Shown: positions 1 to 12,011 of the stretch, piece by piece
Numbering within the stretch: position 1 is the stretch's first letter
Layout of the letters: every line of letters starts with the position of its first letter
DNA from: Hericium rajendrae
Lineage: Eukaryota; Basidiomycota; Agaricomycetes; Russulales; Hericiaceae
Assembly (NCBI GenBank): GCA_033439255.1
Contig: CM065881.1
Location: 930,001-994,000, forward strand
Length of the DNA stretch: 64,000 bases
Direction of reading: 5' to 3'
Made by a program: the position numbers and the translations under genes
Notes under the pieces: model-generated
The model's input: the letters and a program-made list of their open reading frames with translations, nothing else
Told to the model about the DNA's origin: nothing
Database searches by the model: none

Positions 1-700
1 CGAGTTGAGACGTGCAGCTGCACTGGGGTGTAGACGTGATCAACAACCGCTCGTAGGACAGGGCTGTGTCATAAAATACCCAATAGGTGCCTCCTTGTAC
101 TGTGCATTGACGTCTTGCGATGTCTGAACAAGCCCTATGATAGGTGGCCAATTGCTGGAGTGCAGATCCAGAGATGAATTCCAGCTCCTCTCCAGCAAGT
201 AGGTTCTCCACAGTGAGCTCCATTCGCAGATACTCCTTCGCCGCCACTCGCGCTACGTCCTCTAACTTCAACTCCCATGCAAGTCCAAAGACACTGATAG
301 GGTATATCCTGGCCATCGGCGGCTGCTTCAAACGATCCTTCATCTCTTCGTATAGCCAATCCATTGCGTACTTCTCTGCGATGCGCAACACAGTTCCTGC
401 GTCCTGCACTGTCAGAGGTGGGCTCTGCACCGGAAAGCAGAATGTCAGGACCATGGCGAGATCGGCGGCGGTCTCGGACAGAGGGATGATGGGAAGGTTT
501 CGTGGCCCTGTTGTGTCGCTCGCTGGTTGCGGCACGGAAAACATGTCTCGAAATACCGAGGACGCCTTTGCGAGCACATTCATGTACAGGTAGAAGTCGA
601 CTTGGTCAGATGAACGGAAGATGATGTCGGCGTCGCTGTCGTCAAAGGGCGACCCATAATTTTTGGGCTTCTGGTCATCGTCTGCGGCATTGATGGACAT
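1..700 (-). CDS. BTB/POZ domain protein, 3' part cut by window edge
   Basis: The minus strand reads open from an ATG at 698-700 to the window edge, about 233 codons, with no intron needed. The N-terminus carries a fungal BTB/POZ signature: FDDSDADIIFRSSDQVDFY, then a hydrophobic stretch ending FRDMF. The visible C-terminal part has LEFISGSALQQLATYHRAC and a Cys cluster (PQCSC). The same order (BTB, then a helical region, then a CSC motif) occurs in the gene at 4632, so the two are paralogues. BTB domains mediate dimerisation and often link proteins to cullin-3 ubiquitin ligases. In Agaricomycetes this short BTB-only architecture is common and mostly uncharacterised. The 3' end and any last intron lie outside the window. 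Confidence 0.85.
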   Translation of the reverse strand, partial: MSINAADDDQKPKNYGSPFDDSDADIIFRSSDQVDFYLYMNVLAKASSVFRDMFSVPQPASDTTGPRNLPIIPLSETAADLAMVLTFCFPVQSPPLTVQDAGTVLRIAEKYAMDWLYEEMKDRLKQPPMARIYPISVFGLAWELKLEDVARVAAKEYLRMELTVENLLAGEELEFISGSALQQLATYHRACSDIARRQCTVQGGTYWVFYDTALSYERLLITSTPQCSCTSQL

Positions 701-1183
701 GGTATGAGGGCGATGAAGCTATGAAGATGGTGGTTGATAGTAGAGAAGTGCCTCGAGGCTTTTGGGTTTTGAGAAGCTGAAGTCTGCGTCCCGACTCCCG
801 ATCGAGCAATTCCATAAACGTGCGCCTTGAATGCGGTTGACGCCTATGCATCGCTGCCAGACACAGAGAACGCGAAAGAGCACCAGACTAGTACCAGACT
901 TGGCCCGAATGAGTTGGCTCGCGATCAAGTCTGCAGCATTTGGTGTCGGTGACATGGCCTTATGGTTTCGTAATCAGATTTCTCTCTCCTCTGTTACTGA
1001 TTTTTGCATTAGACGGTCGCACGAGGTGGGAATCATTATAAAGGGTATACAAGGGAGAGATCGCATGCTAAGATGAGCACCGTATACACAGGGAACCCAC
1101 TGAAGACAACGAGGTCGAGCAAGAGGCAAAAGCCAGAACTGGGTATAATACGAAACAATGAGACAGCTAGGGAGGCTGGAAAC
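701..1183. other. intergenic, convergent/upstream region
   Basis: This stretch separates the start of the BTB gene (minus) from the 3' end of the 7-TM gene (minus). Only short overlapping frames are present and none shows a recognisable motif. It should hold the promoter of the partial BTB gene. No clear TATA box or other site was identified. Confidence 0.5.
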
Positions 1184-2880
1184 CTAAGCGGTAGCAACAG
1201 AGACTGCGTCAGCATTTCTCGCGCAACAAAGCGCATCACCCACCTCCCTAGACCGCCGCGTGCGCAATCGTCTCCCCCTCGCGCTTGACGTCGACTGCCT
1301 TGCTTTCCCGCCCCACGTCCGACATAGATGACTCCACCTCTGGAACCGGATGCGTGACATCTCCGCATCCGCAAACTGGTGGGCGCGCGGGGCGCTGGAA
1401 TAGCCCGCGCTAGAGCTCTCGCGTGCGGAGTAGTGCATGGTATCGAAGCCCTTACCCATCCCGACGCGTACAATTATAAGTGTTGGCGCAATGCCCTGTG
1501 TATGCGTGAGCCGTGGCCGTGTCACGCAAGGGCGGGCATGTCATACCATGAGCATTGCCACGAAGACCTCGGCGATGTCCTGGCGGATGACGGCTTAGAT
1601 CGCATCCGTGGAAGGTAGACGGGCAGACTCAGGAAATTGGCAGATGCGTATGTTGAGGCTAATGAAGTTACCAGAGAGGCGGAGAACAGCGCGCCAGATT
1701 CGATGCTTTGGGATCTGGTCAGCAAGGACATGAACCGCAGCATAAAGTGAAGTTGGACGTACACCATGGCCATCGCGGCGCGATACCGCACTCCGGCTTT
1801 TCTCCCCATACCGCTCTCGATTTCTTTCGTCATCTGCCAGATTTTGAAAAATATGTGCGAGGTCATGAGCTAAGATGCGAGGATGCGTATGAAGGGTTTA
1901 CCAATGAGAGACGTTGTAACCACGTTGGTCGCCAACGACAGGATGTCGCCGACTTCCAGAAACCGGCTATCGAGGGCGACGTTGTGGAGTAGCTCGCCCT
2001 CCGATGCATCTGGATTCTTGTCTGCCATGTATACCATGCTGTCATAATATATACTTGCCAGATTACATGCTGGACGACGTTTTAGCCACATGCATGGAAT
2101 ACTCTCATCTGGAAACGCACCTGTTGTGCCAGCGAGCATCAGGCCCAATGGAATGATGATCCATCTCGTCCTGCTCCACATAGTAACGCAGCGCGAGATC
2201 TGTAAATAGTCCATGCCATGTTCAGCCCAGTTCGGCAAGCGCAAAGGCGGACTACTCACCAGCAAGCCGTCTGCCAGAACGCTGTAGTCGAACAATATTA
2301 GCAAAATAGCGCACAGGAAGTCAAATGGTGCTATACAAGTTTATCGTGTATGTCCCGTCCGAAATGAGATTGAGCAGATCATAAGTCGTTCTTCGCGCGC
2401 ACGCGCGGCGAGGTCTGCGCCAGGACATGGGGCGTACGCGCCGCCCACCAAAAAGCTTTGGCTTGTGATGCTGGGCGAAAGGATTGTCAAGCTGTAGTCG
2501 AGGAAAACGTCTACGGTCGTGAACACGAAGAGGGCGACAGAGATGATTAGGTTGCGCCTATTCGGTTGGTGCCAGACGAGCACGTAGACGGATGCTGCGA
2601 ATAACACCATGTAAAGGCCTGTACGAGTCTGATTGTTAGCATTTGCTATGGGAAATATGCAATGGTATCACGGACCATAAAGAAGAGCTTGAACCTGGAG
2701 AGACAGACTTGCGATGGGTAAGTCCGCGAATACGGCAGATGACACTAACTCACCCATACTGCGCTAATAGCTAAGTATCTGCAAAGAAGACAACGTTATG
2801 TGAATTCATGCTAGCAAAAGGAAGGCAAACATTGAACGGCGCACCTTGAACTGCGTCTCACCGCACATGATGCACTATGA
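1184..2880 (-). CDS. fungal seven-transmembrane protein of unknown function
   Basis: A multi-exon gene on the minus strand. Hydrophobic exons follow in order: YLAISAVW, VQALLYGLYMVLFAASVYVL, RRNLIISVALFVFTTVDVF, VLADGLL, ISRCVTMW, RTRWIIIPLGLMLAGTT, VGDILSLATNVVTTSLIGK, FKIWQMTKEIESGMGRKAG, then SIESGALFSASLV and, after a final intron, GIAPTLIIVRVGMGK followed by a Ser/Arg-rich cytoplasmic tail ending at 1184. The phrases ADGLLI-RC-W, ATNVVTTSLIGK, ESGALF and APTLIIVRVGMG are typical of a large family of Agaricomycete integral membrane proteins with about seven helices. Their function is unknown; a receptor-like topology is only inferred. Introns of about 50-60 bp join the exons. The 5' end is uncertain: the first small exon near 2860-2880 fits poorly and the true start may lie further upstream. 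Confidence 0.75.
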
Positions 2881-4631
2881 TGGCTCTGGGAACGAAAAAG
2901 AAGGAGTCAGGGACAAAAGCATCTCGCCCGACAACGATGCCCGCGTAACTCAGGGTCTAGGATCGGCGTAGCGACGTGAATTTCAGAAGAAGCAGTTCCG
3001 ATAGTCGACATGGGCGGTAGCGCTTGAGCGTCGGGAGATAAGTGTGATATATGCACATGTATGCACTTTGCCAGTCCTGCTTGAGCCATGCTTACCGCAC
3101 AATCATGTAAGTATGTCGGCGGCTGCTCTGCGGGATAGCTCGAGTACAGTGCATACACGTGCTGCACCCATAACCCATGACGATTTTCAGTGGCGATGAT
3201 CATCACGATCACTATGGTAGAAGATCGGAATCCATTCCTCTTATACGACGGAGTAACGAAAGAGATGTGTCGGGCCCAGTGACAGAGGGTTTCTGAAAAG
3301 CCAGCTATGAATGCTTGAAGCTTGAAGTCGTTGTGAGGGGATGTATATATAGGACGGTTGCAAGACACTGTACGCCATCGTGTCATCATGAGATAGCAGC
3401 ATGTATTGCCACGTCGCACACCTCATGTCGATCGACACGCGATGTACCTGAGGAGGGTGTGCCTCGAGGCCAGCAGATCGAAATAAAAGCCGAGGTCATC
3501 CTAGGGTAAAAACAGGTAAAAGCCCATGGATTAGTGTACTATGATCATTCGTCCGTTGTTGGAGAAATCTCATATTTGCTCGAGCCAGTCAAAGCAGAGA
3601 CCTTTGTTGGTTGCACGGGCAGGCATGGGCCGAGAACAAGACGGTTGGTAACGATTCTGCAAGACGACAAGATTAAAGATCAAAGTTCGACAAGTGCTTT
3701 TTCCATTGGTAGGCGAAGTTCACGACGCTTGCCAGTGAGTGCGATCACCCGGCGTCCAGCCTGGAGTACTGAAGGGAGAGTAGTAGAGGAGCTTACTCGT
3801 CCTAAGCTACACGCGTTGTCCTGGGTCCAGTCCGCTGTGTCCGCCGTATTCGCCGTGCGGCACCCAATCCCACCTGCTCATCACGACAGCAGCCGACGTA
3901 CAGCGCAGCACAAAGAAAAAAAGCACGCCGACGCGGCGAAGATCGTCACGAAGCGCACTTCATGCTCGTCGACGCCGCACTATTTCTTACGCCGTCACGA
4001 CGTCCGCGATGAGTTCGTAGACAGTCGCAATCGCCGCGATCGGTGGGATGTCAGCAACGTCCGCCCATATGCAAATTTTCTAGTGACGATGCGCTGCTCT
4101 CTACGATCAGACGTCATTTCCGTAGTTGGGATATGGACCTGCATTGAGGAAGGTGAGTTGGAGATATACGCTTGTGTTCTCACGTTGCTAAGGTGTCACT
4201 GGGCGATAGTGACTTCGAGCGATTGTTCTGGGCCCGGAGCCTTAGCGCGCAGGACAGCAAGATACGACAGAAAGTGGACATACGAAGCCTTGAGACAAAA
4301 ATCGGCTTGCCTGGATGACCAGGTCCTGGATAATTTAAATATCAAACGTGTCAGTATCTTTCATGTACGAAGTGATATCCATACCCACTTTACGAAGACT
4401 ACACCCCGCCCATATCCCATTCTCAAAGGTCTAGCGCCGTAGTGCTTCTATTCATAGATCTGCAAACCGAAAGTAGCATATCAGTCTCGTAGTCATCCGC
4501 TCGGAAACGTCTTCCGCCCTTCAAACCATACAGCACACACCGTTTGATATGCCTAGCTCTACCCTCGCTCAGATAGCACCAGCCATCTTTTCGCCCCTCC
4601 ATCGCCCAGCTGCTTGCGTCTAACGAGGGGA
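2881..4631. other. no convincing gene; one possible small minus-strand exon
   Basis: Several open frames of 60-300 codons overlap here on both strands but none resembles a known family. The longest, 3534-4442 on the plus strand, has a composition unlike its neighbours. On the minus strand around 4080-3992 a short hydrophobic exon-like segment reads ADVADIPPIAAIATVYELIA and ends at a good donor (GTAAGA), so a small spliced gene is possible but could not be assembled. Confidence 0.35.
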
Positions 4632-5675
4632 ATGTCCGTATCACGCTCCGCATCAACTGCCTCGTCGGCGCCAACCACCTCTCGCGCGCCGTCTATCGTC
4701 TGGCGGAAGGCCAGCCCGCCCTTCGACGACCCGGATGCCGACATCATCCTCCAATCCTCCGACTATGTCAGCTTCCACGTGCATAAATTTATTCTCTCGA
4801 AATCCTCTCCCTTCTTCGCCGATGTCTTCGCGTCTCCGAGCCAGGGTTCCCCGCCCCCCGCACAGCAGGACGCCGGCCCCCGCTTCATCCGCATGTCCGA
4901 CTCCGCGCGCCAGCTGCGCATCCTGCTCGGCTTCTGCTACCCCGCCGCGGCCTGCGACTGCACCGAGCTCGACGACGTGCGCGTCGCGCTCGGCGTCGCG
5001 TCGAAGTATCAGCTCGCCCGCATCCGGGACTGCCTCCAAGGCAACCTCCTCGCGCACGCGGAGACCGAGCCGGAGCGCACGTTCGCCATCGCATGGATGT
5101 TCGAGCTGCGCGGCGTCGCGCAGGCCGCAGCGCACCGCTCGCTTGCGGAGCCGTGGCTCCGCGGGCCCACCGCGCCCGAGTTCGACAACATCCCGGGGAC
5201 GGCGGTGCACCGCCTGCTGCAGTACCAGCGGCGGTGCCACCAGGCCGCGCTCGACGTGCTCGCCGATCCCGAGATGGCGTGGATCCCGCCCAGCGGGCCG
5301 GTGAGCACGACGATGCAGAAGCCGTGCAGCTGCATCAGCAAGTGGGGCCGGCGGATGTGCAAGCGCCCCGTCGCGAAATGGTGGTTCAGCTATCTGGACC
5401 GGGCCCGCGCCACGCTGGATCGGAGGCCGATGGGCGCGGCGGTCAGGGCGCCGAGCCTGATGTCTGCGCCGATGGTCGAGGTGACGCAATGTCGCGAGTG
5501 CGCCGCGCGGCTGGCGGAGATTGCGCTCGCGCTGGAGCAGTTCAGCGAGCTGCTGGGCAGCGAGATAGACAGGAAGATTGCGGAGGTGAGTGTGTCGGAC
5601 GCTTTTGGGGCATCGCGTTTTAATTGAGGTCCGTTTGCTTACTAGGTTGAACTCGACACGCCGTTTGAGGCTTGA
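4632..5675 (+). CDS. BTB/POZ domain protein, complete
   Basis: Two exons, 4632-5585 and 5646-5675, give about 327 residues. The start is the ATG at 4632; an upstream in-frame TTG is not used. The BTB domain occupies roughly residues 18-135: FDDPDADIILQSSDYVSFHV, HKFILSKSSPFFADVFASP. It is followed by a helical region (EFDNIPGTAVHRLLQYQRRC) and a Cys motif (KPCSCISKWGRRMC), then CRECAARLAEIALALEQF near the C-terminus. The intron begins GTGAGT and ends TACTAG, and the last exon adds VELDTPFEA. It is a paralogue of the partial BTB gene at the window start, but much richer in GC at third positions. A likely role is protein-protein interaction, possibly a cullin-3 adaptor; that is inference from the domain alone. 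Confidence 0.88.
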
Positions 5676-6167
5676 GATGACGGGGATAGAAGAGATCGGG
5701 ATTGTTTCTCAGGGATAGCTCGGAGGCAGGTTCAATCAGGTAGAGAAAAGTGCTGGTTCCTCATCTATGTTTCCTAAATGCATGAAATAAATTGGAGTCA
5801 TATCGCAAGCAAGAGAACCATTTCTTTTGAGTGGTCGCCGATGCTAGCAGCACGGTCATGACAGTCACCAGGCAGACGAACTTCATTACTCACCGACCTG
5901 TAGCCCAGTCAGCCCTTATTCCTTTCATGTGCGGAAAGGACGTTATGAGCAATCGAAAGGATGATCAATCTTAGTTTCCTCCGGTCGGAAAGAAAGATGG
6001 AAGGAGAAAGCAGGAACGAGGCTGCCGGGCACGGTCTAGACGCCCAAGACTCTCGGATTCCCACGGTCGCGTCGAGGACACGACCTGACACGACGCGTCT
6101 CGAGACGCGCTCGTCTGTTTTACATCACCACCCTAATTGTCACCATCTGCACTATATCTTGAAGCCT
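5676..6167. other. intergenic, upstream of CTF8
   Basis: No coding signal is seen. The stretch probably holds the BTB terminator and the CTF8 promoter; no specific motif could be assigned. Confidence 0.5.
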
Positions 6168-6673
6168 ATGATCATCCCCATAACGCTCGCACTAGGCCCT
6201 TCCTCAGAGGACCCAGCCCTGCCACTCGCGCTCGCCCAAATCGGCACATCAGAGTTGGCCCTGATCGAGTTGCAAGGTTCGCTCGAGGTCGAAGGCGACA
6301 AATGCGGACAGACAGTGGGCAAACTGACGATCGACGCAGATGGGAAGGTTTGCTTTTGTACTTTATCGCTTTATTTAAGCTTATCATGCATGAAAATTTC
6401 AAGGGCAAGCCGACACTCCTCATAGGTTACCATCTCCTCGAAGGCAAGATCGTCAGCCTTAATAAACCTCTCGCTGTGCTGCACCGCGCTGCACCCTCTT
6501 CAATATCCGAAGATGCAATGGATATAGATGACAGTGCGCCGCAGCTGCCTTCATATGAGATATGCGCCGTCGTACGCAAGAAGCTGGTCTTCTCGAAGCG
6601 GCCGATGCCCATGGTTGGGCTAGCCGGCGGCGCAGCGTCAGCGAAGCCTGCGAGCTCCGCCGGGAAGAAGTAG
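6168..6673 (+). CDS. CTF8: Chromosome transmission fidelity protein 8 (Ctf18-RFC subunit)
   Basis: Two exons, 6168-6347 and 6404-6673, encode 149 residues, the usual size for Ctf8. The first exon has ELALIELQGSLEVEG and LGKL-type residues; the second has GKPTLLIGYHLLEGKIVSL and NKPLAVLHR. These match the conserved core of Ctf8/CHTF8 (ELQG, then PxLLIGxHxLxGKIxxLxKPxAVL). Ctf8 forms, with Dcc1 and Ctf18, the alternative clamp loader that places PCNA on DNA and supports sister-chromatid cohesion and the replication checkpoint in the nucleus. The start ATG is followed at once by MIIPITLAL, like other fungal members. The 56-bp intron begins GTTTGC, a slightly unusual donor, and ends TTTCAAG. The C-terminus (ASAKPASSAGKK) is basic and low complexity. 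Confidence 0.9.
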
Positions 6674-8006
6674 TGCGGTATAACGTTGCGGTTCCACTCA
6701 GCCAGCCATCGCGTGGAAAAAGGCCTGCCTTGCGAAGCCAGCTCGAGGCCGTACGAGGCGTCGCGCCTTCGACGCCAAGACTCACATAAGCGCTGCTTGG
6801 AGGTTGGCGTGCAATGGTCTTTGGAGATGCGAGATCACGTCTGAGTTGGCTGGGAATAGTTTCCATTGAATATCTGTGAGTATACGTTTATTCTCGATTA
6901 TCTACCTCTCGAAAAATTATGCACGGACCCTCCTAACAGACACAGTACGATCATAATGGACCTAAGAGCAAAGCTGGCATGGTATCAGACCGCGTCATCG
7001 ACAGTATACTAGAATCCAGTCAGAAACAATGTACAGGACCCTTAGAGAATTAATGTGTTGTCCAAGTATGTTTCATGCTGGAGGGGCGACGAAACAGTGG
7101 GAAGGGCCAAAGGACTTGAGATAGCCTTGTGAGTTCCTTGTTTCTATCGTCCAGAAGTTTCAGGTTTGAGTAGCGGTGAAGGAGCAGGCCAGCAAATAAT
7201 GTTCTGGGCTCGTTCTCAGGAGCCCTCGGACGGGCCATTCGATCCTATAAAGCTCGACATTAACCCCATCTAGACGCAGACGGTCGGGGGAGAATGGCAG
7301 CGCTACATATCCGATGTCGTCATACACAAGCTCTGCTGCCCCCGCCAGAAGATAAAGTATGAAGCGCAGCGTCGAGAGCTCCGGTTGCTGGAGAAGGCTC
7401 GAGAAAGACGGAGGCGACTAGGAACCCGGGGGTGGCAGTGCAGCGCCATCCACACGGGTCGGCATCTTCCCGCGACAGCCGATGGCCGCACAGCGTCACT
7501 CCCTTGAGTTTTCTGCCTGACTGTCTCCTTTTATACATCGTTTTTTGCTCATTCTGACTAGTGCGCGACCTGAACTCGACATCCAAGCTCTCAGCGTTGC
7601 TCAGCACCGTAAATGTTTCCTCCTTGGCTGCGAAATATCCACGCGGACATCGCCCACTCGAGGCATGGCCGCGGCCAGACAGGCCAGACCCGGTCGGCCA
7701 CGCCTTCAACGCGACTCCACCCGCCCCGGCGGCTGTCACTTACATCACTGGAGCTCGCATTCCACGGCGGTGCCAGACCTTGAGAGATCCGCCCAGCTGC
7801 TGTGCGGGTACATGCAACGCGCTCCGAGCCCTGATCGCCCCGCCTGGATTTGTCAGGTAGGTGCGAATGACGGGAGTTACTGGGCGGGTCTCGAGGAGAC
7901 ATAAAACGTCCACACAAGCTGCTTCCCCGGATATCTACAATTCAGTGCCCTTTACAAAGCAACCTCTTGTATCTCTTCGATACCCGCAACCCTCTTCACC
8001 ACTACC
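6674..8006. other. no convincing gene between CTF8 and the RING gene
   Basis: Open frames of up to 139 codons occur on both strands between 7300 and 7920 but have no recognisable motif, no consistent splice pattern and conflicting strands. The last 100 bp before 8007 should be the promoter or 5' UTR of the RING gene. Confidence 0.4.
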
Positions 8007-8831
8007 ATGTGCACTTGTCCAATCTGTTTCGATACCCTTACCGCGCCGATTGCACTCCCGTGCGGTTCGTCTTCCTAGCCTTCACTAGCGAGCCACTGGC
8101 AGCTGACGATATCCGCCCTCGTAGGACATGTCTTCTGCCATCATTGTCTGGTGCAGACCGTCCGCACAACCCCAGCCTGCCCCACATGCCGCCGCCCTCT
8201 ACCGCTAGGTGTGTAAACACGAGTCCACCATAGGTATCATCACCAACTCTACTCCCCAGCAATGGCCGACCCAACCCTCATCCCCGCCCATCTGCAGCCC
8301 TATTTTCAACCGCCCCTCCGCCGCCTCTACATCGACCCCTGCCCCAGCGCGCCCACGGATACAGACAAAGAGCGCGCGCGCCTGCAGGCGGAGAATACGG
8401 CGCTGCGAGAATGTTGCGCACGTTGGCGCCACTTTGCAGACACGCAGGCGGCCGCTCAGCGTGGGCTGATGTCGTCGGGGCGCGCGGCGACGGCGTATGC
8501 GCGCGCGCTGCGCGAGGAGCGCGATGCGCTGAGCCGGGAGTGCGCGGCGCTGAAGCGGAAGCGCGGGGTCTTCGAGTGCGTGGTCTTTCATGTCATCGTG
8601 GCGCTGGATGCATGCTGACGTTTTGTGCTTAGCAATGCGGAGGACGAGCATTGTGGAGAACGGCCGATGAAGCGTCTAGCGGGTGCGGGCGCGAATGTGG
8701 TACCGCAGCGGCCCACGTCTGGCCTGCCTGCTGGCTTGGCCGCGCTGATGGCGGGCCCGATACCTGTGGACGTCCTCGACATGTGCGAGAGCCTCACCCG
8801 GCGTTCGGGGCCTGCAGATCTCATACGCTAG
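8007..8831 (+). CDS. small RING-finger protein with coiled coil (probable E3 ubiquitin ligase)
   Basis: Four exons (8007-8064, 8125-8208, 8260-8575, 8633-8831) join in frame to about 218 residues. The first two exons encode a C3HC4 RING: MCTCPICFDTLTAPIALPCG then HVFCHHCLVQTVRTTPACPT and CR, with the expected spacing C-x2-C, C-x-H-x3-C-x2-C, C-x2-C. The RING begins at residue 2, so the start is well fixed. Residues about 75-150 (KERARLQAENTALRECCARW, ALREERDALSRECAALKR) look like a coiled coil. The tail is Gly/Ala/Pro rich. RING proteins of this plan usually act as E3 ubiquitin ligases that dimerise through the coiled coil; the substrate is unknown. Introns of 51-60 bp have good GT-AG borders, including the GTGCGT donor at 8576. 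Confidence 0.85.
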
Positions 8832-10683
8832 AGTTACGTTTTCACGAATTTTTATCTGGAAGTCTGGCTGTTGTATTTTTGTTGTACTCTTATCGGTTCA
8901 TTGGCTTGCTGGTTGGGATATACCCTAATAGTGTACATGATATAATATTAATCCACCGCTTTTATCTTGTCAGGTGAATCTCGAGCTGGTTACAAGGCGT
9001 CAAGGGACCCTGTGGGACTAGGTGGGACCCCGATCCTCAGTTGTGGGTATTAGTAAGATAATGTGTGACACAACGCGTTTCCTCATTGCAAGGTCGGCCG
9101 CTGTCCACATCTTCCTCCATAGGAAATCTTGGATTGAAAAATGCGATTCTGAGACTGTAATCCGTGTCAGAGACATGATCTTGTGAGATAAGATGTAGAA
9201 ATAGAGAATCCTTCGATAGATGATGGTTCGGCTTCGGAGAAAAAAGAAGCATATCGGCAAGATACATGATGGATAAGTCGGCGTCACGCCCTCTTTCCTT
9301 CCTCGTACGGACACAGATTCACGGCTGCATGCCATGCGTACGCCCGCCAGCCTATCTAAGCAGCTGCAGAACGGAAATCGAGGTGAGATATCCACGCATA
9401 TGACGAGACAAGTGCTTTCTGGCCATTTTCTAGGTTAATTGGCCCGAAGAAAGGTCTGCTTGCGCGCCACGTGTCTGTCGAGATATACGGAGTTGGCCCC
9501 TGCTGAGCATCGGCGAGCACGGCGATGCGCGCAGAAGTCCCAGGAAGGCACATATTGAAGTATGTGTCGAGTTTTGAGGGCGTTTATATTGGGCATCCTA
9601 GTCGCGACCGACCAGAGTAGCAGCTCACGGCGTCGCGACGGCAATATCCTGCATCAGAGGCTCGAGAATCGAGAATCGTTAGGTCTAGGCTTGTAAAAGG
9701 CTCAAATATATGCGAACATGTAGGTCTATCTGGGGATCCAATACACTGATTTCGAGGTTGTGGGGCCGTCAACCAATGATCACCATGCTCGGAGGTAGAA
9801 CCAGTCAACGGCGATCTCGTCCCTGTTTTGACAGGTATTAGGCGCATCCAAGATATTTGTCGAGATTTCATCTTCTCCAGGAGACCTTCGCCATACCGAG
9901 CACAGAAGGCAAAAGCTGGCATTCATCATGGTCAGAGAGATCCAAGTACCCATGGCGATCTCGTCCCCGGGGTTGAAAGGTGCGGTATAAGACTCACCGA
10001 TGATAATTCAACGCTTTTAGATCGCATTCTAGGACATCAAGTACAGCATCGAGCCCCGACGATACGGCCTCCGGTCTTTGACATGACGGCCTGTCTTTGG
10101 CCCCTGGCTGGTCGCAAACACGAACGAAAGCCCCAGACAATGGAATATGTGGCGGCAAGCTTCGGTCAAAATCGCAGCATGACAAGTCCGCAGCCACGCG
10201 CACATCCCAAGCCGAGTGCAAAAAGTGAGCTATGGCTCGATCTTGGGAAGTCCTGGGCAGAAGCGCTTTGATTTCAATGTGCTTGAACCCATTGAAGACT
10301 ACCGATGATTCTGGACCCTGTATACGTGGCCGTCCAGCATTTGCCATGGACACAGGCCGAACATGTCCTAGAGAGCACCTGGGAGCTGCGCGAGGACAAC
10401 AAGGGGTTCGCTTCGGACGTGTGTGTTCCTTTCATGCGACCGTCAGTTCCCTCTATTGTGAAGATTTCGGCTATTGTTGACGCGGCGCGGTGCACCAAGT
10501 CCACGATCGACAACGCGTCGACCCGGTCACGACACTTGTGGAGGACAAACGTGACTGACGCGAGCGCGACACTTGAGCTTCAGACATCGCCTCTCTCACT
10601 CCCAACTTCCCTCCTCCGCTTTCGGGGCTCACTTCGGTTCTCTCTTGTCATCTCCCCATCCATCTTTTCTTCTCTACATAGTC
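8832..10683. other. no convincing gene; unassigned coding-like pieces
   Basis: 8832-9400 is AT-richer and looks non-coding. Between 9560 and 10350 there are overlapping frames on both strands. On the minus strand a pair of exon-like pieces share the words GDEIAMGTW and DEIAVDW about 150 bp apart, each preceded by a plausible acceptor, but no gene could be assembled or recognised. 10550-10683 is pyrimidine-rich and is probably the promoter and 5' UTR of the zinc-finger gene. Confidence 0.35.
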
Positions 10684-12011
10684 ATGGCTGCTTTTCCTCG
10701 TCAGACAACAGGGTGAGTTCTATTGTTCAGCTACTTCCCTTCATGAACGCATTGAAACTCATTGCGCACCATGCCACCCCGCTTTAGGCTCGACCGCTCA
10801 GTGCAGGATTCCATGGAGGATATCTGGGCTTTGATACGGGGGGGAGCTCGCGGGGACCGGTGAGTTTTCCCGTTCATCATTCTGTCCTCACTCGTTCGCC
10901 AAAGCTCATCGGGGATCATGCCACCTCCACCAGACGCGACAAAGTGGGACCAACTTACTCGTCTCAGCATATCCACCACTCGGACGCATCTCAAAGCTCC
11001 TGTTCACAGGCGGAACAGGCCCAAGTGATGATGCTGCGCGACGACGCGCATGGGCAGATCAACATGCCACACCCGTTGGACAACGCTGTCAACGAGCGCG
11101 GCCATAATTTACAACAGCTGAACAACAACTATGATCCCTTGTTCGGCATAAACCCCCAGGCACTCAAGCTGCCTCTTCAGTCCCAGCCATCTGTTCCGGT
11201 TCAGCCAACTGATTCCGTCCATCCCACCCTTCCGGTCGGACAACCCGTCGCGCAGCAACCTGCTCCCACTCAACAGCCAGCCCATTCCCAGCCGCAGCTG
11301 TTTCGATACATCGCGCCGTCCTACAACTCATTTCAGGGGGTCTATGCACCTGCGCCCCAGCTATATACACAAGGCGACCAGCCATTCCCAGGGCTCATCA
11401 GTGGGGGCTCGGGTGGCCCGTTTGCTGTTGGCGTCGTGCCCGTACCGTCTTACCTCACCCCGCAAAAGCAGCTTGCGGGGACGCGGAAGAAGACAGGGGG
11501 GCCACCTCGCAAGCAGACGGCGCGCGGGACCGGCAATCCAGAGTTGGCGGCGAAGAATGCGATGAAGAAGAATGCGCCCGCACAATACCCCGGTCTCGTG
11601 GCTGAAGGCCAGTGCATGATGGGCGGCGAGTGTGTCCACTTCAAGGGAACAAAGTGCAACTGGGCAGAACACTTCAGAGCGCATCGCGGCTGTTGTGAAG
11701 CAGCAAATGAGAAGTGGGTGTGTCGCTGGTCGCCAGGCTGCGGCCTTCCACTCAAGGACCGGGTACTCCTAGCCATGCACGTGATGAACCACCACCTAGG
11801 TGTCAAGTACCTGTGTAAGTGCGGGCGCGATTGTTCCACCTCATACACTTTGGACCGGCATATCAACAATCCGCCCGAGGACAAAGGTGCCTTCAGGGCC
11901 GTGCATGGATATGCAGGGCAAACTAACTTTCCAGTTGTGGAAGCTGGTGCGTATCGAAGCAATCTGCGCCTTTGCATCCTTTCTGACTGGTCTTCAGGTC
12001 CTTCTACCTAA
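10684..12011 (+). CDS. Cys/His zinc-finger protein with Pro/Gln-rich N-terminal half
   Basis: Exons 10684-10712, 10788-10859 and 10934-11956 join in frame, and a last short exon (11999-12011) is likely. The protein has about 340 residues. It starts MAAFPRQTTG then LDRSVQDSMEDIWALIRGG. The middle is rich in Pro and Gln (PVAQQPAPTQQPAHSQPQ) like fungal activation domains. A basic stretch (GTRKKTGGPPRKQTARG) precedes three Cys/His units: CMMGGECVHFKGTKCNWAEH with FRAHRG, then CRWSPGCGLPLKDR with MHVMNHH, then CKCGRDCSTSYTLDRHI. The arrangement resembles the C2H2-like regions of Agaricomycete transcription-factor candidates. DNA binding in the nucleus is inferred, not shown. The tail is read two ways: with the final intron it ends VVEAGPST. 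Confidence 0.75.

Noticed and set aside
3534-4442. 302-codon frame as a gene
   Set aside because: Cys/Arg/Ser-rich text without motif or intron logic; a possible real exon lies on the opposite strand.
4653-5489. 278-codon minus-strand frame
   Set aside because: Antisense shadow of the BTB gene caused by high GC at third positions.
7300-7920. Frames of 99-139 codons on both strands as a gene before the RING gene
   Set aside because: Mutual shadows with no splice support or family match.
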